Assembly (NCBI GenBank): GCA_021397835.1
Contig: JAJFZO010000566.1
Location: 7,684,001-7,748,000 of the forward strand
DNA: 64,000 nt
Direction of reading: 5' to 3'
From: Moringa oleifera
Taxonomy: Eukaryota; Streptophyta; Magnoliopsida; Brassicales; Moringaceae
The notes under the pieces were generated by a model. It was not told the origin of the DNA, made no database searches, and was given only the letters and a program-made list of their open reading frames with translations. Positions 13,151-26,611 of this stretch are shown piece by piece. Both the position numbers and the translations under genes were made by a program. Every line of letters starts with the position of its first letter. Position 1 is the first letter of the stretch.

Positions 13151-16100
13151 AATTGGGCTTAAGAATGAATTTAGCCTAATGTCCAAAAACGAATTTGAAT
13201 TTAATTGAATCTGCTAATGGTGCCTAAGTTTTTATATAAAAATTAGTTGGGCTTAACAAAAATTTGAATTTCATATATAATTGGGCCTAATAAATATATG
13301 AGTTTAAAATATAATTTGACTTAAGATCTAATTATGCCTAACAATTGAATATCTAAATAATTAATTAGGCCTAACAATCATTTGAGTCCAATAATTAATT
13401 AGACCAAAGATTTAGTTGTGACTAATAATTAATTGAATTGAATATTAATTGAGCTTCACAAAAAAATAGATTGTATAATTAAGCTTAATAAATAATTGAG
13501 CTTTATCTATAGTTGAGTTTAAGTATGAAATGAGACTAATAAATAGTGAGACCTAAAATATAATTAGGTCCAACATTTAGTTGGGCTTAAGATAAAAGTG
13601 GGCATAGTGTGCATGAATTGAATATATTATATTGAAAAATGAATTAAGCTTAAAGATATAACTAGAACCAAATTAAAAGTAAACTTAATATATAATTGAT
13701 AACAATAATTAATTGAACTTGACATATAATAATTGGGCTGACAAATAAATTGGATCTAATATTTGATTAAGTTGAATGTGTAATTAATATTAACAATTTA
13801 TTAGATCTAATAATTCGTTATACTTAATAGCTAATTAGGTGTAAGATTTGTTGGGTTTAAGAAACAATTATGCTTGGTGTATAATTTGAACGAACAATTA
13901 ATTGGCAATAACAATTAAATATGCTTGAGAATTAGTTGGGCCTATTAATCAATGGGACCAAATTAATTACTTTAGCATGCATGAGTTCAAGAAATAACTC
14001 TACGTATATAATTAGGCCTGACAAATATATCATTTAAGATATATAAACTTAAAATTAATTAAACTTAGATTTAATTGAGCTTAAAAAATTAGGCATATTA
14101 TATAATTAAGCCCCATATATAATTAGGTTTATGATATAATGGACCAATTATAATTGAACTTGAGATATAATTGGGCCTAGTATATAAAAGAGCTTAGTGT
14201 ATAATGGCTAAAAATATAATTAAACCTAATATTTAATGGGACTAATACTTAATTTGGGTTTATCGTGCACCCAATAAATAATTGGGTTTAAGAACGGTTT
14301 AGGCATAATGTATGTTAATTAAGCGCAAAGAATAAATAGGCATAATTGGGTTTATGAGCCGAAAATATGATTGGGCTTAATATAAAATTATGCCATTTAA
14401 GTAATTGAACATACTATAAAAATAAATCAATAAACAAAATGAGTTTAATAAATAATTAAATCACTAGATGTAATTAAGTTTTAGAATTAATTGGACTTAC
14501 AAGTAATTGTGCTGAAAAATTAGTTAGGTCTAAGTTTAATTGGATTTAATAAAAATTGGGCCTAATATATAATTGATTCTAATAAATAATTGGGCTTAAA
14601 AATGAAATGAACCTAATACATATTTGAGCTTAAGACATAAATCAACCCAATAATTAATTGGATTAAGATATAATTTAGTCTAGTAATTAATTGAGCTAGT
14701 ATGCATGAATCTAACATACATTTGGACTAATGAATTAATTGAGTCTCAGATGTTGGGCCTAAATTATGAATAAATTGAGACTAACTTATATTAATGGCGT
14801 AAAAAATTAGTTGACTTAATAAGTAATTGATTTTAGCGATTAATTCGGCCAAATAATTTGTTGCGCCATGCAATGAATTTGACTTAAATTTAATTGGGTT
14901 TAACAAAAAATTAGACTTAATATATAATTGTCAATAAGGATAAAATGGGCCTAATATATTATCAGCCTAATGTGTAATTGAGTGAAACAATTAATTAGAC
15001 CTAACTATATGTTGGGCCAAATAGTTAATTAAATTTAGAATTTAAGTAGGTTTAATAAAAAATTAAACTTAATATATAATTGAGCTTAATAAATAATTGA
15101 TTTTAATATATGATTGAGTCAACTAAATTATTAGATTTAAGACGTAATTGAGTGTCATAATTAATTGAACTTGGCAAACAATTACGTCATAACAATTAAT
15201 CTTTAATAATTAAATGGGCATAATACTTCCTTCTGCTAAAGAATTAGTTTAGATCTAATATCTAATCACACCTAATACAAAGTTTGGCTTCATATGTAAT
15301 TTAGCATAAAAATATATTTGAGCTTAAGAACTAACAGAATTTAAGATATAATTTGGTATGAGATATAATTGAATGTAACTATTAAAGAGCTAACAATAAA
15401 TTACGTCTAAGAATTAGTTGAGTCTCGTAATTAATTAGGTCCAAAATTTAACTATGATTAAAATTAATAAGGTCCAAGATTTAGTTGAGCCTAAGATATA
15501 ATCGGCCATAATGTGCATAAACCATTAAATAATTGGGCCTACAAATGATTTGAGCCTAAAATCTAATTGGACCTAAATTATAATTGAACATGAGATATAC
15601 TTGGACATAAAAATAAATTGAACCAAGTAACTAACTGAGTTTAACATTTATTAATTGGAACCTAAAAATTAATTAGGTAAAATATGTAATTCATATTAAC
15701 AATTTATTGAACCCAAATTATAGTTGAACATAAAATATAATTCCACATAAAGATTAATTGAGCTGAATAACTAATTGGGTTTAACATTCATTAATTAAAC
15801 CCAAACTTTAATTGCTGAATATGTATTTGATTCTAATAATTAATTGGACCTAGGATTCATTAGGCCTTATAAGTAATTAGCCTTAAGAGTTGATTGTATA
15901 TAATATAAATTAGGCATAACATATAATTTGGCCTAAGAAATAATTGTCCATAACATATGATCAGGCATGAGAACTAAATTGGCCCAACAGATATTTAGGC
16001 TTTAGATTCAATTGTTTTTAAAAATTAGTTAGGCGTTATAAAATATTGGGATGAATATATAATAAGGCCTAAAAATAGTCTAGCTGAAGATATAATTGGG

Positions 16101-17547
16101 CTCATTAATTAATGAGATCGAATTAATGTGGCTAACGTGCATGAGCCCAAGAAATAATTCGATGTATAATGAGGCTTAGTAAATAATATGAGCTAAGATA
16201 TAATTGTATTTGGAATTAGTAGGCCTAAGATCTAATTGAACTTGGAATTAGTAGGGCCTAAAATCTAATTGAACTTAAAAAAATGACATATGATATAAAT
16301 AGGTTTGATATTTAATTAGGCTTACGATGTAATGAGTAGAATATAATTAAACTTGAAGTATTAAACTTAATAAATAACTTGAACTTACACATAATTAAGC
16401 CTAGCATGCATTAGTCCAAGATATAACTAGGCTTAATATTATTGGATTGAATAATTATTATGCATGAACCCAAGAAATAATTAGGCTGACAACAAATAAT
16501 CGAGCCTAAACAATTAATTTGACCTAACAATTATTTAAAATTAATAATTAATTGACCTAAGATTTAGTTCACCTAATAATTAGTTGAGTTTAAGATTTGA
16601 CTAAAATTAATTAAATTTTTGGCTTAATATATAATTGAAACAAATAAATTATTGGGTTAAGAATGAAATAGGCTTAGATTCGACTTAAAATATATTTTTA
16701 CAGAATAATGATTTGTTTTAAGATATAATTTATCCTCATAATTAATTAGTTTATTGACTGATTGGGTGTAAGATTTACTTCAGTCTAATAAAAATGGGAC
16801 TTAATATATAATTAATACTAATAAATAATTTAACTTAATATATAATTAGGTCTGAGAATGAAATGGCCTAATGACAAGTAAGGTCAAATAATTTATCAAA
16901 TTTAATATATAACTAGGCCAAGTAATTATATTCAGCCTAACATGCATCTGTCTAATAAAGGACTTAAGAACAAACTAGGCCTAAAATATAATTAGGCCAA
17001 ACTATAACCACAGCTAGATATAATTAAGTTTTGTAAACAATTGATTTCAAAATAAAATTAGATCTAATAATAAATAATAAGATCAAAGATACAATTGGGT
17101 CTATCATATGAAACTAAGAAATAATGAAGAAAATATTTAACCTAATGTATATTAATTAGGCCTAAGAATCAATTGGATCATAAAAATATTCAGGCCTAAT
17201 ACGTAATTGAACATAACAATAAATTAGACCAAACAATTCATTGCACTAAAATTGGGAGTAATATCTAATTAGGCTCAAGAACAAAATGGACTGCATAAAT
17301 AATTAATCCTAATGTGTAATTGAACCTCATAATTAATTGGACCAAACAATTCATTGGACATAACAATTTGTTACAACAAAAAATAATTGAGACAAAGATT
17401 TAATTGGGTTAAATAAAAATTAGGCTTAATATATAGTAGAATTTAGTAATTAATTGGGCTTATTTAATTGAGTTTAATACATAAATGGGACTAATAAAAT
17501 ATTAAACCTAAAATATATCTGAGCCTAATAATTAAATGGGTAAAAGT
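13150..17547. repeat. 17-bp array without clear higher-order copy
   Basis: Forward-oriented 17-bp type array. Some longer order is shared with other places, for example 13,230-13,430 with 4,310-4,500. I could not assign the rest to copies A-E by eye. No gene, RNA or transposon is recognised here. Confidence 0.6.
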
Positions 17548-18058
17548 CCTATGAAAGCTGGATGTTTACTCCATATTACTAATCAAACATCCATGTTCAA
17601 AAAGTGACAAATCAAACCTTAATCTATCAATTTGGTTTAAATTAAACCTTGTCAAAAGATTTAAAAATTGGAGGTATTCAAATTTAAGATCTTACACAAT
17701 GAATTTGAACTTGAATTTTTTTATAGATGTAAAGAAATATTCAAGCCACTCTTACAAAAAGTTTTATAATTTTTTGAATGCTAAAAATATATATATTTTT
17801 AAATTTTGTAATGTTAAAAATTTCAAAAATAACATAATTACTCAAAAAATCTCATAATTTTTTGTGACGGTAACTTAAATATTCCTTTACATTTGTAAAA
17901 GATTTCACATCAAAATTTATGGTAAGCTCTTTAATACGAATACCTTTATTTTTAAATTTTTTGATAAAGTCTAATTTAAACTAAATTGATAGATCAAGGT
18001 TTGATTTGTTACATTTTAAATATAATGATAAATATTAAAGTTTTATGAAATTTTTATC
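17548..18058. mobile_element. Foldback MITE with long inverted arms
   Basis: A non-satellite block of about 510 bases is nearly self-complementary. The left arm at about 17,605-17,770 (ACAAATCAAACCTTAATCTA onward) returns as reverse complement at about 17,865-18,020 (TAGATCAAGGTTTGATTTGT), and weaker complementarity continues to both ends. The spacer between arms is short, AT-rich and centred near 17,812. This is the form of a miniature inverted-repeat or foldback element without coding capacity. The family is unknown and target duplications are not certain in this sequence context. It interrupts the 17-bp array. Confidence 0.7.
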
Positions 18059-20394
18059 TTAACTAAATTGATCTAAATATATAATTACATTTGATGTAAT
18101 AAAGCCTAACAATTAATGACTTCATGATTAGATAGATATGACAACTAGTTAAGTCTAACATTAATTGAGTAAAAATTTAATTATAACTAAAATGAGTCAA
18201 ATAACAAAATAAATCTAATAAATAATTAGATCTAATAATTAACTCGAACTAATGATTAATTAGACCTAAGATTTAATTATACCAAAGAATTAATTGGGCT
18301 TAAAATTTAATTACAAATAATAAAAAATTTGGCTTAATATATAATTGATTCTAATAAATAATTGGACTTAACATATAATTACCTTTAAGAACCTAATGAG
18401 CTTTATACATAATTAAGCTTAAAAATAATTGGATCTAATAATTAATTAAATTTAAGATATAAGTGAGCTTAATAATTAATTGGACTTATAATATAATTGG
18501 ACCTAAATTATAATCAAACTTAAGATATAATTAGGCCTTATAAATAATGAGACTAGATAGATACCTAAGTATAAAAATAAATAAGATGGCCTAAAATATA
18601 ATTAGATCTATTATGCATAAAACTTAGAAATAATTTAGCTCAAGAACAAATTTAGCCTAACATATATTAATTAGGCTTAACAATTAATTGAACCAAAGAA
18701 TTCATTGCGCCAAATAACTTATTAAGCTTAAGATTTACTTTGGCATAATAAACAAAAAAGGGTTAATATATCATTGAACTTAAGAATGAAATGACCCTAA
18801 TAAATAATTTATCCTACTGTGTAATTGAGCCTAATAATTCATTGGGCCTTACAATTTGTGTGGTCAAACAATTGATTGAGCTTAAGATTTAATTGAGTTT
18901 TAATAAAAAAATAGCCTTAATTATAATTAAGCTCAATGAATGATTGCCTAAGAATTAGTTGAGACTAAGATTTAATTGGGCCTAAGTCTTAATATATTGA
19001 TCTTAATGAATAATTAGGCTTAGCATATAATTGGGCATAAAGAAAAATCGGGCTTAATACATAATTATGACTAAAATATAATTGGAAAAAATAATTATTT
19101 GAATTTAAGATATAATTGGGCTTAGTATGCATGAGCACAACAAATATTTAAAACTTGGAACAATTTGAGCCTAAGATATAATTGGATCCAAATTATAATT
19201 AGACCTAGGGACAAATTACACTTGATATATAATCGGATCCAAGTTATGATTTGAGTTGAGTCTCACAAATAATTCGGTCCAATAGTTAATAACAGCACCA
19301 AAGGTATAATTGAGGATGTAGTACATGAAATTCAAAAATAATTCAGCCATAGCAAATTAAGGCTAAAATATATTAATTGGGCTAAAAAAAATGCCTAATA
19401 TGTAATTGAGCTTAGTAGTTAATTTGACTAAATAATTTATTGAACCAAATAATTAATTAGGCCTAAGATTAAAGTACGCGTAAAAAGAATATTGAGCTTA
19501 ATGTATAATTTGGCCTAAGAATAAGCCTAGTAATAACTGAGCTTACTGTGTAATTAAGCCTAATAATTAGTTGGACTTAACAATTAATTAGGTTACATAA
19601 TTGTTTGAGATGAAGATTTAATTAGATTTAATTTTTAATTGAGCATGATAAATAAACTATATAATCGGACCAAATCAAATATTAGACTTAAGATAGTTGA
19701 GCCTAATAATTTTTTAAACCTAGCAAATGATTAGGTCTCGCAAGTAATTTAATTTATTAATTAATTAGGCCTAAAATATAAATTTTTCACAGAAATTAGT
19801 TAGACCGAATTTGGGCTCATATACCATTGGGCCTAAAATAATTTTTGAGCATAATAATTAACCCAATCTAAGATATATTTGGGCTTGTGATATAATTGAG
19901 CCCAATAATTGGATCAAATGACTAATTAGGCCTAATAATTAATTGAATCCAAGATTTAATTATGATTAAAAAATTAATTTGACTTAAAATTTAATTGAGT
20001 CTATTAAAGAATTGAGCTTAATATATAATAAAGCATAATAAATTATAAGGTTTATTTTATAATTAAACTTAAGATATAATTGGATGTAGCATGCATTAAT
20101 CGAAATTATAATTAGACTTAAGATATAATCGAGCATAATAATTCATTATGTTTAACAACTAATTGGGCCAAGCATTTATTAATTAAAGAATAAGTTAATT
20201 GGTTGTGCCTAATAAATACTTTTTTTCTAAGATTTAATTGACTTCAATAATTAATTGGACCATATAATTAATTGGTCCTAATAATTAATTGAGTTTGAGA
20301 TTTAATTAGGTTTAAGAATTAGTTGGACCAAATATTTAATTGTCCAACTAATTCTAAAATTGGTCTAAATATGCTCGAATTAATTAGGTAATAT
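18059..20394. repeat. 17-bp array before copy C
   Basis: Forward 17-bp type array with loose longer-range similarity to other parts. Near 20,335-20,400 a few units appear in reverse sense just before the telomere-like block, a short remnant of the inverted arrangement seen left of copy B. No gene is recognised. Confidence 0.55.
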
Positions 20395-21345
20395 ATATCA
20401 GCCCTAAACCCTAACATTAACTCTAAACCATAAACACTAAGTTGGAAACCCTAAACCTTAAATTCTAATCCCTGAGCTCGATGACTTAAACACTATATCC
20501 TAATGTTAACCCTAAACCCTAACATTAACTCTAAGCCCTAACCTATAACCCCTAAATGTTAACAACTAACCATTAACCCATGAACCATAAATGCTAACCG
20601 TCAACCTCTAACCCCTTAGCCATAAACCCTAACCCTTAACCTCTAAACCTAACCACTAAACTTAAAACCCTAAACACTAACCCCTAGTTGCTAAACTCTA
20701 AACTCTAAACCCCAAACCTCATCCTAGAATCATTAATCCTTAAATCTAAACCATAACCCTAAATCTTATATTATAACTAGTTTAGAGATTAGCATTTAAG
20801 TTTTAGGGTTTAGAGTTTAGAGATTAGGGGTTAGAGTTTAATGCTTTTGATTTAAGATTCAAGGGTTAGGGTGTAAGAGTTGGGGTTTGTGGTTTGAGTT
20901 AGGGTTTAAGATTTAGAGTTTAGGGTTTTGGTTGATGGTTAAGGTTCGTGTTTAGGATTTAGTAGTTTTGCTTTAGGGTTCAGGTTTTGGTTTAGTATTT
21001 AGGGTTTATGGCTAAATGTTTAGGATATAGGGGTTAATGGTTTCAATTTTTGGGAGTTAGAGTTTAGCATTTAGAGGTATAGTATAAATTATCTTTGGAG
21101 TTTAAGTTTTTGATTTTAGGGTTTAGGGTTTAAGATTTTAAGGTTTAATGTTTAGGGGTTAGAGTTTAGGGTTAAGAGGTTAGGGTGAATTACCTTTGAG
21201 GTTTAAGTTTTTGATTTTATGGTTTAAGGGTTAAGATTAAGAAGTCAGTGTTCAAGGGTTAGGGGTTTAGAGCATAGAGGGTAAGGTTAAGAGGTCACTG
21301 CATAGGGATTACGGGTTTAAAGTTTAGGATTTAGCGTTAAGTTTA
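20395..21345. repeat. Second head-to-head telomere-like block
   Basis: About 0.4 kb of CCCTAAA-type sequence (20,400-20,785) is followed by about 0.55 kb of TTTAGGG-type sequence (20,790-21,345). Both halves align with 6,775-7,595, including the AAGTTGGAAA landmark on the left and AAGAGGTCACTGCATAGGG on the right. Copies are degenerate. The block is the leader of higher-order copy C. Confidence 0.8.
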
Positions 21346-24300
21346 TGAGTCATAATTTGAATTAGTTATACATATTAAGCATGAAATAAGAAATTACAGG
21401 GCCTACGAATAAAGTGGATTTAACACATAATTGGGGATAAAATATACTTGGAGCCTCATGATTATAGGACCTAAAATTTTATTAGGCATACCAATTAACT
21501 AATACTAACAATTAAATATGCTAAAGATATAAATGTACCAAAGAATTCATGAGATTATCAGGCCTAATATATGTATAGATCATAATATATAATAAGCCTA
21601 AGAAAAAAAAGCAGCCTTAACAAATAATTTACTCTAAAATATAATTAGGCTTAAGATGTAATTGAACTCAATAATTATTTAAGCCTAAGATATAATTGGA
21701 CTTAGCATGCATGATCTATTTAAAAATGAATGGGCCCAACAAATAATATAGTTGATCTTAAGAGTGAAATATGTCAAATAAATGATTATATCTAAAATAT
21801 AATTAGGTCTAATAATTAATTAACCTTGAGATATAACTGCATGTAATAACAAATTGGGTTTAGCATGCATGAGCCTAATAAATAATTGGGTTGAAGAATG
21901 AATTCAACCTAGATATAATGAGACCTAAAATGACAATTGAACTTAATATATAATTATGCATTATAAATAATTGGACTTCATTAATCAAGCCTAATTATTG
22001 ATTGGGCCTAAACATATAGTTAGCCTTAAAACTGAAATAGGCTCTACAATTAAGTATGTATAAGATGTAATTGAGCCTAAAAATTAATTTTACCTAATTA
22101 TTAATTGAGACAAAGACTTAATTTATCCTTATAAATAATTAGGTCTAATATGTAATTAAGACTAAGAATTAAATGAACTTAATATAAAATTAGATAAAAC
22201 AATATAATTGAATCCAATAGTTAATTGAATTTAAAAATAGTAAGGCTAATAATTAATTGAACCTAACATGCATTAGCTCAAAAAATAATTGAACATGGAA
22301 ACAAATTAAGCCTAAGATATTATTGGACTCAAATTTTAATTAAATTTAAAATATTATTAGGTCTAATAGATATTTTGATCTAACAAATAATTGAGTCTAT
22401 TTAACGTGAAACTGAAAAATAAATCAATCCTAGAAGAAATTTAGCCTATTGTATATTAATTAGACCATAAAAATAATTGAGTTTGATATGTAATTGAGTC
22501 TAATAATTAATTAGACTAAACAATTTATAGTAAAAAATAATTAATTGATGCAAAAATTTCATTGAGATTCATAACAAATTGGGCTTAAAATATAAATGGC
22601 CCTAACGAATAATTGAGCATAACATCTAATAGGAACTAGTAATTCATTCGATCAAATAATTAATTGAGCCTTTAATAAAAATATTTTGATTTTAACAAAA
22701 AATTGAGTTTAATAGATAATTAAGCTTAATAAACAATTAGCACAACACGTAATTGTGTTGAATAAAATATTGGATCAAGGTGTAATTGAGCCCAATAGTT
22801 AATTAAATCTAAAAATAATTAGACCTAATAATTAATTATGTTTAATAATTTATTAGAACTAAGATTTAATATTGTCTAAGAGTTATTAGGCCTAACTATT
22901 AATTTGGCTTAATAATAAAAAAGTTTAATATATAATTGGACTTAACAAATGATTATGCCTAAAATTTGTTTAAGCCTACTAATTAACTGGGGAAAGGATA
23001 TAAGTGAGTTTGATATGTCATCTATCCTAAAAATTAGTGACATAATTAGGTGGAACAATTCATTGCGCCTCATAGTTAATTGGATGCAAAATTTAGTTGT
23101 GATCAAGAATTATTTGGACAAAAGATTTAATTGAGCCTAACAAAAAAAATAAGATTTTATATATAATTAGGCCTAATAGATTTATAATGAAATGTACAAA
23201 TGAAAGAAGACTAACAAATAACTAGGGTTAAGATTGAATTGACCCCTACCAAAAGATTATACTTAATACATAATTAGGCCTAAAAAATAATTTTGCTTCA
23301 TCTATAATTGGCCCTAAGAGCCAAAATGAGACTAATTAATAAATTAGCATAAAATTTAATTAGATCTAATATACGATTAGATGTAGCATGCATGAACTAA
23401 ATACATTATTGGATATAAAAATGATTGAGCCTAAGATATAATTGTATTAAAATTATAGTTGAGCTTAAGATATAATTAAACATAATAATTAATTGGGTTG
23501 AATAATTGATTGTGCCTAATTTTATGAATTAGGCATAAAATGAATCAGATCTAATATTTAATTAAATCAAATATGTAATTGAGATTAACTATTAATTGAA
23601 CCTAGAATCTCATTGGCCTTGATAATTAATTTGGTTTATGATTTGATTAGGTCTAATGAAAAATTAAGACTCAATATATAATTTGACCAATAAATATACA
23701 TTTAATTGAATCTAATAATTAATTAGACTTAACAATTAATTTAACATAAGATTTAATAGTGCATGAAAAATAGTTGGGCCTTATAAAAAATTGAGCTTAA
23801 TTTATAATTTGGTCTTAAAAATAATTGGGCCTAATTATAAACCAAGTTGAATTGGCTACTGTACATAAGCTCAAAAAATAATTTGACGTATAATGAAGCT
23901 TAATAAATATTATGATTTAAGATGTTATTAGCTTAAAATTAATTAGGTCATAAAAATTGAACATATGATATAATTAGATCTCATATATAATTCAGCTTAT
24001 AATATAATAAGGCAAGTATAATTAGATTCGAGATATAATTGAGGCTAATAATTAATTGGACTTAACATCTATAAGGTCTAATAATGTACTTGACATATCA
24101 TGCATGAACCTAAGAAATAATTAAACTTAAGAATGAGTTTGGCTTTAAACAAATTAGGCTAAGAATTAGTTGGACAGAAAAAATAATTGAGCCTAATATG
24201 TAATCAAGTCTAAAAAGTAAGTGGACCTATCAATTCATTAAGCCTAGATATTCATTGGGTCCAATAATTAATTAAGCGCTTAATAAAAATTTTGCCTTAG

Positions 24301-24877
24301 CATATAATCAATGCACTTAAATAAATTGTACTTAATGTAAAAATTAGCTAACAATTAATTGGCATAGGATTTTAGTTGGGTCTAATAAAAAATTAAACTA
24401 TAAAATAATTAACCTTAATATATAACAAGGTTTAAGATTGAATTGACCTAATAAATTACTAGGGCAAGATTTAATTGAGTCTGACACTTAGCTAGACCTA
24501 ATAATTAACTGGACCTATGATTTAATTGTGCAAAAGTGCAAGTTTAAGATTTATTTAAGCCTAATAAAAATTAGACTTAATATATCATTGATCTTGATAC
24601 ATAATTGTACTTAATATATAATTGAATCTAAGAATTAATGGAGCATCACACATGATTGGGCTTAAAATATAATTAGGTCCAATCATTAATTAGATTTAAA
24701 GATAAAATTAAGCCCATAATTAATTGAACCTAAAAACAAATTAGACTAAAATGTAATTAGACTGAAGATGTGCTTGAGGCATATAAATAATTGGGCCCAA
24801 GATATAATTTGGTTTATTGTGTATGAAAATAAGAAATAATTCAGTCTATGAAAAAATTTAGCCAATTGTATATTAAT
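20405..24877 (+). repeat. Higher-order repeat copy C
   Basis: This copy aligns with copy B over its whole length and is longer because it keeps about 1.08 kb (22,155-23,235) missing from B. That extra segment resembles copy A at about 1,330-2,440, which suggests that B suffered a deletion. The last good match to B is near 24,877, followed by about 80 bases of array and then a foreign insert at 24,955. Confidence 0.75.
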
Positions 24878-24954
24878 AGTGCTTCAGAATTAGTTAGGCT
24901 TATTAATCAATTAGATCGAATTAATTGGATTAACATGCATGAATCCAAAAATTT

Positions 24955-26040
24955 TGCCGTTCTTGCTCTTACTATCGTGTGACTTGTTATCCCTTTGTGT
25001 AGGATGAACTCCTTACTCATAAGCAAAACCCATTGCTTTCTTATCAAATCACATTGTATAATCATCCATTGAAGACCTTACAAGGAGTAAGCATGACAAT
25101 AAAACATTTACTTCGCTCCCACAACATTGGTTCTTTCAAGTATGGACCTTCCCATGATTTACCTTTAGTGGATTGGCTCACGACAAAGCGGCTTGTCATG
25201 TCAGTCATTCTTGAAGAACATCAAAGTGTAAATCAAAAGGAGCAAAATTTAGGAACATCGTTAGCATTCTTTGTCTTTATCATAATCATCATCTAGGCGA
25301 CGACTGTATGTTCATCTCTAAACCAAGGTTGCATGGCTCATCTTGCAAGTTGGAGATCGTCTACAACTTTCAGACACCAATGTTTTTGTAGCGTCCAGTA
25401 GGTGCTAGATCCTATTAGAATCTCACCGTCCATCGGCTTCCATAATCAACAGTAGCAAGCATTAATATAAATTAATTACTAAATTATAATGATCAATATT
25501 ATTTTTAAATACATTCATAACTTTATAATTTTTATTTGTGTTTTTAATTTTTTAAATAAATTTGAAATTGTTCATATTTTTGATTAAATTAAATATCTTA
25601 AAATATTTTATTTTAAAATTAAAAATATTTTAATTTCAAAAAATAATAAAATCAATTAATAAATTTTTATTTTTATTTAATCAAAAAATTATACATGCTT
25701 TAAAATTAAAACATGTTCTATACATCTTTTTAAAATATGATCGATGGTACCTTATTTAAACAATAAAATTTATGTTTTTCACACTTTCTTTCTCCTCCCC
25801 TTCTTTCTTTTCCTTTCTCTCTCAAAACCTCCTCTTTCTTGAGAGAGTAAATCGAATCAAAACAAGAAGAAACAGAAAAATAAGGGAAGATCTCCAACTA
25901 GACTGTCCAAAAATCAAAGCATGTCACACAGCTACCATGCTATACTGGTAGAGCTTCAGCAAAACGTCGAAAAAAGTATAGGCTCACGGACAAATTGAGT
26001 TGTATTTCACCTAAAGATCCAAGTTAAAATCCATGAGTGA
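24955..26040. other. Foreign 1.1-kb insert in the satellite array
   Basis: Non-satellite DNA fills this stretch. The first 500 bases have mixed composition and hold an 87-codon open frame at 25,033-25,296 that resembles nothing I know and ends in an isoleucine run, so it may be a gene or retroelement scrap. About 25,460-25,760 is extremely AT-rich. At 25,787-25,830 there is a plant 5'-UTR-like polypyrimidine tract, followed by a 9-bp hairpin (CTCTCTCAA at 25,817 and TTGAGAGAG at 25,839). The array resumes at about 26,045 inside a copy-F fragment. Origin unknown. Confidence 0.5.
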
Positions 26041-26044
26041 CTGG

Positions 26045-26300
26045 TCAAATAAATAATTATATCTAAAATATAATTAGGTCAATAATAAATTAACCTTGAG
26101 ATGTAACTGCATTTAATAACAAATTGGGCTTAGTATGCGTGAGCGCAACAAATAATTAAGCTGAAAAATGAATTCAATCTATATATATATATATATATAT
26201 AATTGGACTTAAAATGATAACTGAACTTAATATATAATTATGCCTTATATATAATTAAACTTCATTAATCAAGCCTAATAATTAATTGGGCCTAATAATT
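26045..26300 (+). repeat. Higher-order copy fragment F
   Basis: This short stretch follows copies B (about 8,050-8,240) and C (about 21,775-22,000) closely, including CTTGAGAT and a CATGCATGAG-like word. It contains the (AT)n microsatellite and then passes into copy D through about 300 bases of ordinary array. Confidence 0.6.
26179..26202. repeat. (AT)n microsatellite
   Basis: A pure AT dinucleotide run of about 12 units lies inside fragment F. The matching positions in copies B and C have no such run, so it expanded after those copies separated. Confidence 0.9.
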
Positions 26301-26611
26301 AAATCTAATAAAAAAATTGAACCTAAGAATGAAATGGACTTAATTATATAATTGAGCTTTAGATGTAAATGAACACAATAATTAATTGGATTAAGATATA
26401 ATTGGACCCCACAACTAATTGGGTTAACATGCATGAGCTCAATAAATATTTGAACCCATAAACAAATTAGATATCAAATATAATTGGGCTTAAATTATAA
26501 ATAAATTGAGACTAATTTATATTAATGGCCCATAAAAATTAATTGAGCCTAATATGTAATTGATTCTAAAAATTAATTTGATCAAATAATTCGTTGCGCC
26601 ATGTAATTACT

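Noticed and set aside
25033..25296. 87-codon open frame as a gene
   Set aside because: No recognisable domain, no conserved context and an isoleucine run at the end; kept only as part of the foreign insert.
25940..26032. tRNA-derived SINE: TACTGGTAGAGC resembling an A box and AGTTAAAATCC resembling a B box
   Set aside because: The two boxes are too far apart for a tRNA-like head, the B box is poor, and no poly-A or other SINE end is seen.
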